Shown: positions 33,964 to 43,561 of the stretch, in pieces | Position numbering within the stretch: the stretch's first letter is position 1 | Layout of the letters: each line of letters begins with the position of its first letter | Source of the DNA: Methylobacterium sp. E-005 | Lineage (GTDB): Bacteria > Pseudomonadota > Alphaproteobacteria > Rhizobiales > Beijerinckiaceae | Length of the DNA stretch: 64,000 nt | Assembly (NCBI RefSeq): GCF_022829725.1 | Contig: NZ_JAKSYG010000093.1 | Coordinates: 1 to 64,000, forward strand | Direction of reading: 5' to 3' | Position numbers and translations under genes: made by a program | Notes under the pieces: generated by a model | What the model was told of the DNA's origin: nothing | Seen by the model: only the letters and a program-made list of their open reading frames with translations | Databases searched by the model: none

Positions 33964-34399
33964 GGACGGTCTTCTCCCATGGACATCAGGCTCACGCCAC
34001 TAGGTTAAAACCAGCTGCGTAACACTGAACAGCGCGAAGGGAATTTGCGTCCGATTGCACGATCGTTGGCCATGGGCCGGCGCTCGCGGTGTCCAGCTCC
34101 CCCGCAATGCACCGACCCTCACACGACCGCCCGACCGAGGCTCCACGGGCGGGCGGCAGGGAACTGGCCTGCGTCCGCCTGTCGTCGCGTACTCACACCG
34201 CCGCACGTCTTGCGGCGTCGCGAACGCCTCGAATGTGCAGTCAGAAGAGAGGGCTTTCATAACCATCCTGACGTCGATGTCATCCACAGGGTGCCTTCAG
34301 CCGAACCGGAACCGGCTGACGTTGTCGCCGTTGACCGGCCAGATTGGATCTGTTCTAATTCGCAACAAGACGGATCGACCATCGAGTAGGGACACCGAC
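33964..34399. other. Gap without a confident gene
   Basis: A minus-strand frame at 34000-34287 (MDDIDVRMVMKALSSDCTFE) has a plausible start but a low-complexity Arg/Pro tail and is not called. Confidence 0.3.
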
Positions 34400-34600
34400 A
34401 TGGCCAACGCGCACTGCGAGAGCTGCAAGTTTTTCGACGAGCACAAAGGTAACGGCGCTTCCGCTCAGGGTGATGCCGGCCTGTGCCGCTTCAACCCGCC
34501 GATCAGCCAGCCGGCGCCGGAGGCGAAGGGCTTGTGGCCGGTGGTTTCGTCCGAGGACTGGTGTGGTCACTTCACCGCAGAGATGACTGCGGCCGAGTAA
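34400..34600 (+). CDS. Small four-cysteine protein, 66 aa
   Basis: MANAHCESCKFFDEHKGNGA, then GLCRFNPPISQPAP and SEDWCGHFTAEM. Cys-x2-Cys followed by two single cysteines spaced by 20-25 residues suggests a small zinc or iron-sulfur site. No signal peptide. Followed by a strong terminator, so it is a single-gene unit. Confidence 0.7.
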   Translation: MANAHCESCKFFDEHKGNGASAQGDAGLCRFNPPISQPAPEAKGLWPVVSSEDWCGHFTAEMTAAE

Positions 34601-34635
34601 ACCGTTCTCGTCGCATCCCTCATGGGAACGCGGGG

Positions 34636-34659
34636 GCCAGCCTTCGGGCTGGCTTTTTT
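34636..34659 (+). terminator. Rho-independent terminator
   Basis: GCCAGCC-TTCG-GGCTGGC stem followed by TTTTTT, placed 36 bp after the four-cysteine gene. Confidence 0.9.
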
Positions 34660-34911
34660 ATTGCTGTGTCGTCTCGACTGCCGATCGATAGAGCCGATCG
34701 GATGCTCGGCACAAAGCCGAATTTCTCGTCGAGCTGATGCTGTCCAAGCTGCCATGTTTTAGCGCGGCAGTTCCAATGCTCTTGCTCTATTGGAACGCTG
34801 CACTCCGCGCTCGCTTTAGGGCGAAATAGCAGGGTGCGGTTTCCACCCCAGACCGATCCTGCCGAATGGCAGACGTACGCTCGCTCTGCCGGGGAAGGCT
34901 GTCAACGGTCA

Positions 34912-34992
34912 TGGCGGCAGGGTCGGGTCGGTAGGAGGTCGTCCGCTTTTCCCGACAAAACGGCTTCGAAGCAGACCGGCCGGTTTCAGCCA
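34912..34992. repeat. Dispersed repeat, left-part copy
   Basis: GGGTCGGTAGGAGGTCGTCC followed by GCTTTTCCCG, then GGCTTCGAAGCAGACCGGCC and GGTTTCAGCC. Same order as at 43150-43222 and 51983-52141. The surrounding gap (34660-35165) has no supported gene. Confidence 0.6.
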
Positions 34993-35165
34993 GACCTAGA
35001 AACATGGGTATGCGCGACCGTACGAGGTACGAAGAGACCCTGTAGTCGCTTCCATCGCAGGGCCCTTTGATTGCAAATTCGAATTAGATGCCAGGGCTCG
35101 CGCATCATGTGTGAACCCGGCTACGACTTGCCGATGCCCGATCGTGGAGGGCGCAGGTAGCTCGC

Positions 35166-37586
35166 ATGCCCGACACCCACCCGCTGATCCAGCGTCCAGG
35201 CCTGCGGGGCGCGCGTCCGCTCGCCGGGCTGCCCAGTTCGCCGCTTGCCTACGCCCTGCTCGCCCTGGCCTTGACGGCGGTCGGGTGGAACTTCGTGGCC
35301 GGCGATGCCGCTCGTCGCGAACGGTTGCACCGCCGAGAGTTGATCGGCCACAGCGAGCGCCTGCTCTCGACGATGAAGGATTTGGAGACCGGCATGCGCG
35401 GCTACGCGCTCACCGGCAAGCCCGAGTACCTCGAACCCTATGCCGATGCTCTCGGCCGCATCCCCGGTGAGAGCGCCTTCCTCGACAATCTCGACGGTGG
35501 CTCTTCCGATCCAGCGATCGCGGCACTCGCTCCCGTGCGCAAGCTGATCGGCGATGAGGCGGTGTTCTCCGACCGGGTCGTGATCGCGCGGCGTGACCAG
35601 GGGTTCGACAGCGCAGAAGCCCTGATCGAGACCGGCGCGGGCAAGCGCCTGATGGATGCGATCCGTGCCGCCACCGCGACGGCCAACCGATCCGCCGCGG
35701 AGGCGTCGGCGGAGAACGACCGTCGCGACAGCTTGCGCTACACTGCTCTGACGGCGTTCAGCCTGCTTTGCGCGACCCTCGCGATCGTGCTGCTGGTCCG
35801 CCTCACGATAGTACGGCGCCGCGAGAGCCAACGCAGCAGCGGGCTGTTCGAGGGCGTGCTCGCCAATGCCCCGGTCGGGCTGGGCTTCCTCGACGGCGGG
35901 TTTAACATCCGTCACATGAACCGCGCCCTGGCGACGATGAGCGAGCGCGGCTTCGGCGCGGATCTCGGCGCACCGATCTGGACGCTTCTCCCTAAGCTGG
36001 AAGATCAGCTCACCCCGCTGCTGGAGGCAGCGCGCGACCACGGCCTCGTCAGCGCTGACGTGCCGGTCAGCGTGGCGAGCGAGAGCGCGCCGGGCGGGAT
36101 GCGCCACTTCCGCATGAGCTTCTACCCGCTGAGCCAGGATGAAGGGTCGGCTGTGGCCACCGGCGTCGGCCTCGTCGTGGCGGACGTAACTACGGCCGTC
36201 CTGTCCGAGGCCCAGGTCCGAGCGGGCGAAGCGCTGCTGCGGAGCGTTCTCGACACACTGCCGGTGGGCGTGCTCATCGCCGACGCGCCGTCCGGACGGA
36301 TCACCGGCCACAACGCCCGCGCCGAGACGATCCTCGGGCACGGGGTGCTGCCCGCGCAACCCGGCGAGGGACCGGCCCGCTGGGTCGGCTTCCACGAGAA
36401 TGGCCGGCCGGTCGAGCCGAGCGAGTGGCCGCTGATCCAGGTGGTGCGCGCCGGCGAGCCACAGTCCGAGCTGGAGGTCGACTATCAGCGCGGCGACGGT
36501 GCCCGCGCCTGGGTCGGCTTCGCCGGCGCGCCGATGCGGGATGCCGAAGGCGAGCTCATCGGCGCTGTCGTGGTGGTGTCCGACATCGACGCGCGCAAGC
36601 GCTCCGAGCACGTCCTCGCGGCGGCGAAGGACGCCGCCGAGGAGGCCAACCGCGCCAAGTCCGAGTTTCTGGCGAACATGAGCCACGAGCTGCGCACCCC
36701 GCTGTCGGCGGTGATCGGCTACTCGGAGATGCTGCAGGAGGAGATGGAGGACGCCGGCCAGGCGGACCTGCTGCCCGATATGAAGAAGATCGAGGCGAAC
36801 GCGCGCCACTTGCTCGGGCTGATCAACGACGTGCTCGATCTGTCGAAGATCGAGGCCGAGCGCATGGAGGTGTACCCGGAAAGTATCGACGTCGCCGCGA
36901 CCGTGCGCGACGTCGCCGCCACGGTGGAAGCCCTGGTGGAGAAGAAGGGCAACGCCCTGGTCCTCGACATCGCGGACGGGCTTGGCGGTGCGTACACGGA
37001 CGCGACCAAGCTGCGCCAGTGCCTGATCAACCTGCTGAGCAACGCGGCAAAGTTCACGGAAGGCGGGGAAATTAGGCTGTCGGCACGCCGGCAGACGGAC
37101 GCCGAGGGTGATCGGCTGGTGTTCGCGGTGGCCGACACCGGCATCGGCATGAGCGAGGAGCAGGCGTCACGCTTGTTCCAGCGCTTCAGTCAGGCCGACG
37201 CCTCGACCACGCGGCGCTTCGGCGGCACGGGGCTCGGGTTGGCGATCACCCGGGCGTTCGCGCACATGCTCGGCGGCGACATCGCGGTCGAGAGCCGTCA
37301 GGGTGAAGGTACGACCTTCAAGGCCGCACTTGGCCTTGAACCACTGCCGGTCCTCGTCGACCAGGGAGACGAGGGCGATCGGGACGGAGAACAGATCGCG
37401 CGCCAGACGGCAGACGGCATCGAAGTGCGCCTCGTTCGGCGTGTCCATGATCGCGAGATGGTGCAGCGCGGCCAACCGGTCCGTTTCGTTGGATGCAATC
37501 GCAACCATTTATTCACCCACCTATCGGTTTGGGGGCGAAGACCACCCAAGTCGATGCGCGCCAGGGTTGTAGCGACAAGTTTTTAA
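35166..37586 (+). CDS. Membrane PAS sensor histidine kinase with an aberrant C-terminus
   Basis: 806 codons. TM1 near residue 30; CHASE3-like extracytoplasmic domain ([20 protein letters not shown]); TM2 near 205; two PAS-type regions ([15 protein letters not shown] and [17 protein letters not shown]); HisKA with His507 in [15 protein letters not shown]; HATPase with [15 protein letters not shown] and GGTGLGLAI. Homology ends at GEGTTF (residue 719). The remaining 85 residues are the antisense translation of a GAF gene and look like no domain, so a receiver or normal end has been lost by recombination. Confidence 0.85.
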   Translation: MPDTHPLIQRPGLRGARPLAGLPSSPLAYALLALALTAVGWNFVAGDAARRERLHRRELIGHSERLLSTMKDLETGMRGYALTGKPEYLEPYADALGRIPGESAFLDNLDGGSSDPAIAALAPVRKLIGDEAVFSDRVVIARRDQGFDSAEALIETGAGKRLMDAIRAATATANRSAAEASAENDRRDSLRYTALTAFSLLCATLAIVLLVRLTIVRRRESQRSSGLFEGVLANAPVGLGFLDGGFNIRHMNRALATMSERGFGADLGAPIWTLLPKLEDQLTPLLEAARDHGLVSADVPVSVASESAPGGMRHFRMSFYPLSQDEGSAVATGVGLVVADVTTAVLSEAQVRAGEALLRSVLDTLPVGVLIADAPSGRITGHNARAETILGHGVLPAQPGEGPARWVGFHENGRPVEPSEWPLIQVVRAGEPQSELEVDYQRGDGARAWVGFAGAPMRDAEGELIGAVVVVSDIDARKRSEHVLAAAKDAAEEANRAKSEFLANMSHELRTPLSAVIGYSEMLQEEMEDAGQADLLPDMKKIEANARHLLGLINDVLDLSKIEAERMEVYPESIDVAATVRDVAATVEALVEKKGNALVLDIADGLGGAYTDATKLRQCLINLLSNAAKFTEGGEIRLSARRQTDAEGDRLVFAVADTGIGMSEEQASRLFQRFSQADASTTRRFGGTGLGLAITRAFAHMLGGDIAVESRQGEGTTFKAALGLEPLPVLVDQGDEGDRDGEQIARQTADGIEVRLVRRVHDREMVQRGQPVRFVGCNRNHLFTHLSVWGRRPPKSMRARVVATSF
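37323..37508 (-). pseudogene. GAF-domain sensor gene, 5' fragment
   Basis: From the ATG at 37508: [60 protein letters not shown], the standard start of GAF sensor kinases. It breaks off at about 37323, where the kinase on the other strand ends. Confidence 0.7.
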
Positions 37587-37982
37587 TGAACTATTCTCGG
37601 CAAGCTGCTCCCTTTTGATGGCGGTAGCTCTATAGCGTTGGGCGTATGCCCGCAGGTCTGCTCTCAAACGTTAAGATAACTTCCGATGATCGCCCCAAGC
37701 CAGATTAACCCGATGGCTGACGAACGGCTACTTTGAAGAAACGGCGATGACGGTCAAAGCAGCTAGGTCGGTCTGGTTCAGGACTGTCCGCTTTTGCGTT
37801 GGACCGGCTCCGAAGCAGACTAGCCGCTTTCGGCCATTCGAAGACGCCGCCTCGGCCGGCTGAACGTCTCAAGTGGGTGGATTACTGCCTGGCCACTTTC
37901 GAGCAGTAAAAACATCCGGTGAAAACATCAGAGCGAACGTCCCCATCGCACCCGCTCGCAATTCAACTCGGGTGTAGGCAGG
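37587..37982. repeat. Gap with a dispersed repeat copy (37768-37836)
   Basis: GGTCTGGTTCAGGACTGTCC followed by GCTTTTGCG, then GGCTCCGAAGCAGACTAGCC and GCTTTCGGCC. The rest of the gap shows no gene. Confidence 0.55.
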
Positions 37983-38290
37983 TCAACCAACTTGCGGCAA
38001 GATACCCCTTGTCACAGCACTCAGTTCGGCATCGACCTCGAAGAAGCATAAGCTGATATCGCGCGCCCCAGCCTCGGTAATGCATGCCTTCAGCCCAGCA
38101 TCTCCGACCTCGGCTTGCCCCTGTAATTCAAAAAATATACTCCGACGTAATAATCGATGTCGTTTTATTTAAGCCAATATTTTCGAAATAAGCCGTCAAT
38201 TGATGAAACATGCTCAGCCATACCCCTCAATTCCTCTGGAGAGGCGCTTTTATGTTGATCGTTTGGGATGTAGGTGATGATTAAGATCGC
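37983..38290 (-). pseudogene. YdhR-like monooxygenase remnant
   Basis: Minus-strand segments ILIITYIPNDQHKSASPEEL, MAEHVSSIDGLFRKYWLK, a TAA, then NDIDYYVGVYF, and in the next frame ELQGQAEVGDAGLKACITEA, SLCFFEVDAELSAVTRG. The order and length (about 100 aa) fit the small ferredoxin-like YdhR monooxygenase family. One stop, one shift and no start codon mark it as dead. Confidence 0.45.
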
Positions 38291-38594
38291 AGCTCATCCT
38301 TGCGTTTGGCTCAAGAAAGCGCTGGTGGGTAGCACGCGCCACGGCTGCTTTACACTCCGCGCTTAAGTTGCCAGGCGGCCAACGAACGACCGCGTTCGGT
38401 AAGCGCAGTTGGTAACTTGGGCGGCTGCCATGGGTCGCAAGCGGGATAGCTGCTTATGGTAAATTTCCACCTGTCTGCTGTCAGGTGGCGGTGATCAGGG
38501 ACAGACATAGCCCCTGCGTCCGCGCACGGCCTGGCAGAAGACATTGCGATCTGGCATTGCTACGGGTCGGCCTCCTGACAAAGAGGACGAGCAC

Positions 38595-38990
38595 ATGCTT
38601 CGTGGACGCTGTCACTGTAACTCGATCCAGTTCGAAATGCCGGATCAGGCCGTAGCAAGTTCCGTGTGCTACTGCGGCGATTGTCGGAAGCAGTCAGGAA
38701 GTCCCATAGTGGCATGGGCCATGGTGCCTGAAGAAGCTGTGTCGGTCACGGGTGAGCCGAAGGTCTACAACTCGTCTCTCGATGGGCGGCGATCGTTCTG
38801 CGGGTCATGCGGAACTGGCCTGTTCTTCTCGAATGCACCACTCCAGCAGATGGGGATGATGCAGGTCAGGGTCGCAGTGCTCGACGATCCCGAGGCGATC
38901 GCCCCGCAGATGCAGGTGCAGACGGCGGAACGCGTGAAGTGGGTGACATCCCTGCACGAACTACCGGCATTCGAGCGTTTTCCGGGTTGA
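38595..38990 (+). CDS. GFA (glutathione-dependent formaldehyde-activating-like) family protein
   Basis: 131 aa. The GFA zinc cysteines are all present: GRCHCNSIQF, CYCGDCRKQSGS, FCGSCGTGLFF. The family fold (CENP-V/GFA) binds zinc; only some members act on S-hydroxymethylglutathione, so function here is open. ATG at 38595 chosen because family members start a few residues before RCHC. Confidence 0.88.
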   Translation: MLRGRCHCNSIQFEMPDQAVASSVCYCGDCRKQSGSPIVAWAMVPEEAVSVTGEPKVYNSSLDGRRSFCGSCGTGLFFSNAPLQQMGMMQVRVAVLDDPEAIAPQMQVQTAERVKWVTSLHELPAFERFPG

Positions 38991-39275
38991 GCAAGGATCG
39001 CATATCACGCCACTCGGAAGCGTTAGAGGGCCGACGAATGGCTGCTTACGGGAACCGAGATCGGGGTTCCCAGCGGCTGCCATGGGTGGCGAGCCGAAGG
39101 GCCGCTCGGGTGAAAAGCGGCTTGCCTGCTTTCGGTCGGAAAATGTGAACAGCCGACGTTCAGCTGACGACTTGGTTGAAAGTAAAGCTGAGCGGACATT
39201 TTCTTGCGATCGGCGTACGAGGCGTTCGTTCGTTTGCGGTCGGCGCGGAATGAAGCTTGCGCCGTCCTTAATGCT

Positions 39276-40238
39276 TCAGCCCTCTGCACCGCGGTCCGGC
39301 GCCGCCGTTTTGGGCGGCATCATTCGGGCTTCGATCTTGACGTCCGATCGCAGACGCCGTGCGATCGCTTGTCCGAAAAACTCGGTCGTGCGACGCACCC
39401 GGGCTGGAACGATCCGGCGCTTCGGCCAGACGAGGTTGACGTCTCTCGTCGCAACCATGAACTCGTCCAAGACGGTGACGATGTCGGGTCGGGAGAGATC
39501 GTCTACGAGCGAGGCGTTGGTGAATAGGCCGATGCCGACGCCGGCCAGTACGCCGGCCCGGATCGTCTCGATACTGTTCGACGTTAGGTTGCCGTGGACG
39601 CGCACGCTGTAGGGTCGATCGGGTCCAACAAACGGCCAATCGGCAGCCTCGTGCATTCCGCCGTAGACCAAACAATTATGATCGACGAGGTCCGTTGGCT
39701 CTAACGGTCGTCCGTGTTTTTCGAAATATCCGCGGGACCCGGCGCATACCAGTGACGTGGCCGAGATCCGTTTGACGATGACATCGAGCTGCTCGACCGA
39801 TCCGATGCGGATGGCCAGATCGACACGGTCCGCGAGCATGTCACGAACGGTATCCGACAGAATGAGGTCGACGCGAAGTTCTGGATAGAGTGACAGCAAC
39901 TCGGGGACGAGCGGAACGACATGCAAGCGTCCAAACGTTGACGGCGCGCTGACACGGATCGAGCCCGAGATCTTCGAGGCGCTGGTCGTCAATTCATTGT
40001 CAGCGTCGTCCAGCCCCTCAATCAGTAGCTTCGTGCGGTCGTAATATTTCTGTCCTTGATCGGTCAGTGTCACGTTACGCGTACTGCGATTGAGAAGAGC
40101 AACGCCAAGGCGTTTTTCGAGCGCCGCGATGGCCTTGCTGATCCCCGGCTGCGCTTCACCGTTGCGGCGGGCCGCCGCCGAGAATCCTCCGGCTTCGGCC
40201 ACGGCGATGAAGGCGGCCAACTCGCGGAAGCGGTCCAT
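39276..40238 (-). CDS. LysR-family regulator of the SDR/QOR/hydrolase operon
   Basis: About 320 aa; the ATG at 40238 (MDRFRELAAFIAVAEAGGFS) has GGAGA at good spacing. HTH residues SAAARRNGEAQPGISKAIAA, then an effector domain (GSIRVSAPSTFGRLHVVPLV, DLILSDTVRDMLADRVDLAI). Divergent from 40373; LysR proteins commonly control the facing operon. Confidence 0.88.
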   Translation of the reverse strand: MDRFRELAAFIAVAEAGGFSAAARRNGEAQPGISKAIAALEKRLGVALLNRSTRNVTLTDQGQKYYDRTKLLIEGLDDADNELTTSASKISGSIRVSAPSTFGRLHVVPLVPELLSLYPELRVDLILSDTVRDMLADRVDLAIRIGSVEQLDVIVKRISATSLVCAGSRGYFEKHGRPLEPTDLVDHNCLVYGGMHEAADWPFVGPDRPYSVRVHGNLTSNSIETIRAGVLAGVGIGLFTNASLVDDLSRPDIVTVLDEFMVATRDVNLVWPKRRIVPARVRRTTEFFGQAIARRLRSDVKIEARMMPPKTAAPDRGAEG

Positions 40239-40372
40239 GCCCATTCTCCTCGGGAATAGATCCTATGGAATTTCCGATCATTATCAACGGAAGTCACATG
40301 CCTCACTGATCGGCAGCCATTGGGGAAGCGAGCTAGGCGGCGAAGCTGACCATCCAACAAAGGGCACCGACC

Positions 40373-41149
40373 ATGACTCATGCTTCCTTATCTCGCCCCG
40401 ATCCGACGTCCCCTTCCACCTACGACCTAAGCGGCAAACGAGTCGTCGTCGTAGGCGGCAAGACTGGGATCGGCCTCGGCATCGCAAAGGCCGCCCACAG
40501 GGCCGGCGCGGCCGTGACGGTCGCCAGTCGGCGCAGCGTCTCGGCCGCGGAGAGGCCGGACCTCGCCGAATTCGAGCAGATCAGCCTCGATATCCGCGAT
40601 GAGACGGCGGTGCGCGCCGCCTTCGAGACCATCGGCAGCCTCGATCATCTCGTTGTCACGGCGGGACCCGAATTGGGATCCTGGGGCGCGTTCATGGACG
40701 AGGACATGCGCGGCCTGCGCAGCTACCTCGAAGGCAAGTTCCTCGGCTCCTGGACGTGCGCGCGACATGCCGCGCCGCGCCTGCCGCCCGGCGGCTCGAT
40801 CACCCTCCTCACGGGCGGCACCGCTGCGAAGCCGAAGCGCGGCCTGACCGCTGTCATGGCTACCTTTGCCGCCGTCGAGGCCATGTCGCGCTCGCTCGCT
40901 CTGGAACTGGGGCCGGTCCGGGTCAACACAATCCGTCCCGGCTACGTCGATACCGGGCTTTGGGACGCTCTACCTGAAGCGGAACGCGCGGACCTCCGCG
41001 AGAAGGTCCGCGCGAACTTCCCGGCGCGCCACGTCGGCACGATTGCCGATATCGGTCATGCCGCCGTCTTCCTGATGACCAACCCCTACGTCACGGGCAG
41101 CCTGCTCGAGGTCTCCGGCGGCGAGCTTCTGGTCGACTGGCTTTTCTGA
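40373..41149 (+). CDS. SDR-family protein lacking the usual Tyr/Lys
   Basis: 258 aa. Rossmann start VVVVGGKTGIGLGIAKAA; HLVVTAGPEL replaces NNAG; the C-terminal VRVNTIRPGYVDTGLWDALP is standard. At the YxxxK site the sequence is LTAVMATFAAVEAM, so both catalytic tyrosine and lysine are missing. A recognised SDR subgroup has this variant, and its chemistry is unclear. First gene of a three-gene operon. Confidence 0.85.
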   Translation: MTHASLSRPDPTSPSTYDLSGKRVVVVGGKTGIGLGIAKAAHRAGAAVTVASRRSVSAAERPDLAEFEQISLDIRDETAVRAAFETIGSLDHLVVTAGPELGSWGAFMDEDMRGLRSYLEGKFLGSWTCARHAAPRLPPGGSITLLTGGTAAKPKRGLTAVMATFAAVEAMSRSLALELGPVRVNTIRPGYVDTGLWDALPEAERADLREKVRANFPARHVGTIADIGHAAVFLMTNPYVTGSLLEVSGGELLVDWLF

Positions 41150-41204
41150 GCAGCCATCGCCGCGTCCCGTTTCGCGCCGCCCTGGAAAACCGGAGACCGT
41201 CAGC

Positions 41205-42170
41205 ATGGCACATCGTATCCGCATGCATCGGACCGGCGGACCCGAGGTTCTGCACTACGAAGAATTTAACGTCGGCGAGCCGGCACAGGGGCAGGTCCGC
41301 CTCGTCCAAGAGGCAGCCGGGGTTAATTTCGTCGATACCCAGTTCCGCGACGGCATCTATCCCGCGACGCTTCCGCTGACGCTGGGCGTGGAAGGTGCCG
41401 GGATCATCGACGCGGTCGGGTCGGGCGTCACCGAACTTCAAGTCGGCGATCGTGTCGGCTACTGGCTCGCGTTCGGCAGCTACGCCAACATGCGCCTCAT
41501 CGATGCAGACAGACTGGTGAAGCTCCCGGATGGTATATCGAGTGAGCAGGCCGCCTCGATCTTCACGAAGGGCCTCTCGGCTTGGGCCATGGTCAAGCGC
41601 GCCCATGTCGTCCAGCCCGGCGAAACGGTACTCGTCCATGCCGCCGCCGGTGGCGTCGGCTCCCTCGCCGCGTCATGGGCGCAGGCCCTCGGAGCCAGAG
41701 TGATCGCCACCGTAGGCAATCCGGCCAAGGCAATCTGGTTGCGCAAACGCGGCATCGAGACGGTGCTGAACGCCAGCGACATTGACCTCGCCGCGCAGGT
41801 TGTGGCCCTGACCGGCGGCAGGGGCGTCGATGTGGTCTATGAGTTGGTCGGCGCCGCGACCTTCGAGAAATCGATCGCCGCGCTGAGGCCCGGTGGGGAG
41901 CTTGTCCATTTTGGCAACGCCTCCGGCCCGCCGCGCATTGACCCGGCAGCCCTGGCGGATCGAGCAATCGCTTATACCAAACCGGATACCGCCGATTTCG
42001 TGACCAGCCGCGCAGTCTTATTAGGGGCCAGCACCGAGCTCTGGTCCGCTCTGGCGGCCGGCATACTCGAGCTTCCGTCTGTCACCAGCTACCCGCTGTT
42101 CGAGGCTCGGCGTGCGCATGAGGATATCAGGGCGCGAAGTGTCATCGGATCTATGGTGTTGGCCGTTTGA
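41205..42170 (+). CDS. NADPH:quinone oxidoreductase (zeta-crystallin family)
   Basis: 321 aa medium-chain reductase without zinc ligands. Typical QOR blocks: FVDTQFRDGIYPATLPLTLG, EGAGIIDAVGSGV, and NADPH site VLVHAAAGGVGSLAASWAQA. It likely reduces quinones or enones. Follows the SDR by 55 bp; same operon. Confidence 0.88.
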   Translation: MAHRIRMHRTGGPEVLHYEEFNVGEPAQGQVRLVQEAAGVNFVDTQFRDGIYPATLPLTLGVEGAGIIDAVGSGVTELQVGDRVGYWLAFGSYANMRLIDADRLVKLPDGISSEQAASIFTKGLSAWAMVKRAHVVQPGETVLVHAAAGGVGSLAASWAQALGARVIATVGNPAKAIWLRKRGIETVLNASDIDLAAQVVALTGGRGVDVVYELVGAATFEKSIAALRPGGELVHFGNASGPPRIDPAALADRAIAYTKPDTADFVTSRAVLLGASTELWSALAAGILELPSVTSYPLFEARRAHEDIRARSVIGSMVLAV

Positions 42171-42343
42171 GTGTCGGTGGACTCCCCGAGGTTTACGTCG
42201 CCTTCCCGCCACTCGATACGCTGTCAATTTCTGCCAACTGCCGGACTGTGTTTACCACCCGGTCGAGTGGTTTGCAGTCCGTCCGCGGACGGTCGTACGT
42301 GGTTCGAAACGGACATCGCAGATGTCTGGTCTAGGAGCGCTTC

Positions 42344-43090
42344 ATGCCAATCGAACATGTCACGATCCGGACGCGCGATGGCGATTGCCCTTCGCACGTC
42401 GTGATCCCCGCCAGCGGTGGACCATGGCCCGCGGTGATTTTTTACATGGACGCCGGTGGTATCAGGCCGGCGATGCTCGACATGGCGCAGCAGTTCGCTG
42501 ACGCTGGCTACATCGTTCTGCTGCCGGACCTCTTCTACCGTTACGGACCCTACGGGCCATTCGTGCCCAAGGAGGTGTTCGCGGGTGACTTTCGCGCAAT
42601 CCTTGGACCGCTGATGGCCACAACCAGCGCCTTGAAGGCCGCTGAAGATGCGGAAGCCCTGCTCGCTTACCTCGACACGCGTGACGACGTCGGAGGTCGC
42701 AAGGTCGGGGTGGTGGGCTTCTGCATGGGCGGCGGCATGGCCCTGGCCACAGCGGGAACCTACCCGGAGCGGTTCGCGGCAGCCGCAAGCTTTCACGGGG
42801 GCAACCTCGCGACCGATGCGCCGACGAGCCCCCACCTATTCGCGCCGAAGCTGAAGGCGGAGGTCTACATTGGCGCGGCGGAGAACGATGGCAGCTATCC
42901 GCCCGCGATGGCCGAGCAGCTTGAGAGATCTCTGACGGAGGCCGGCGTACGCTATACATCGCAAACGTATCCGGCCGCGCACGGTTGGATGATGCCGGAC
43001 TTTCCGGTCTACGATCACGCCGCCGCAGAGCGTGGCTGGAGCGCAATGCTCGCGCTCTTCGGCCGGACCCTGCCCGGCGGCGAAAGATAA
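42344..43090 (+). CDS. Dienelactone hydrolase family protein
   Basis: 248 aa alpha/beta hydrolase with cysteine nucleophile in GVVGFCMGGGMALA, acidic residue in IGAAENDGSYPP and His in YPAAHGWMMPDF, the C/D/H triad of dienelactone hydrolases that open lactones in aromatic breakdown. Third gene after the quinone reductase, 173 bp downstream. Together with SDR and QOR it suggests detoxification of an aromatic or quinone-like compound. Confidence 0.87.
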   Translation: MPIEHVTIRTRDGDCPSHVVIPASGGPWPAVIFYMDAGGIRPAMLDMAQQFADAGYIVLLPDLFYRYGPYGPFVPKEVFAGDFRAILGPLMATTSALKAAEDAEALLAYLDTRDDVGGRKVGVVGFCMGGGMALATAGTYPERFAAAASFHGGNLATDAPTSPHLFAPKLKAEVYIGAAENDGSYPPAMAEQLERSLTEAGVRYTSQTYPAAHGWMMPDFPVYDHAAAERGWSAMLALFGRTLPGGER

Positions 43091-43561
43091 CGCGTGGCCC
43101 TGGTCCAACGTCTTCTTACTCGTCAGGCAGTGAAATGGTCTGAACGGCGAGATCGGGTCGGTAGAAGATCGTCTGCTTTCCCGGCAGCCTTGCCCCGAAG
43201 CAGACAAACCGCAATCCGCCAGATCCAGTCCCGCAGGGTTGTGCCTTTTAATGACCGGGGTGGGTGCAGGCTGTGTGAAAACGCAGGCGCGTTCCGGAAT
43301 CGCAGATCAATCTTCTCTGCGCGAGGCATCCCTGCCCTCCAAATGGCGGCCTTGAAGACAGTAGGGTGCCCTTTCCGATATCGGGCAGGGAGCCGGAGAG
43401 AAGGTCCTTCTACCGCCTCCACGTTTTCACACAGCGTCGGTGGGAAGCGGACCTTCGCACTCCATTCGGAAGCGGACTTTCCGCATGCGACCGGCATACC
43501 GGGGGCGCCAAGGGCACCAGCACCCTCATCAGTAGGGTTAGGCAGCGCGTTACCCCCTGGT
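43091..43561. repeat. Gap with a dispersed repeat copy (43150-43222)
   Basis: AGATCGGGTCGGTAGAAGAT, CGTCTGCTTTCCCGG, then CCCCGAAGCAGACAAACCGC and AATCCGCCAG. Short GAAGCGGACCTTC / GAAGCGGACTTTC pieces follow at 43444-43482. No gene supported. Confidence 0.55.

Noticed and set aside
35121..36809. 562-codon open frame antisense to the sensor kinase
   Set aside because: Long only because of high GC; composition is His/Arg/Asp-rich with no domain, and the opposite strand encodes a clear kinase.
37323..37586. Kinase C-terminal 85 residues as a new domain
   Set aside because: They are the exact antisense of a recognisable GAF sequence.
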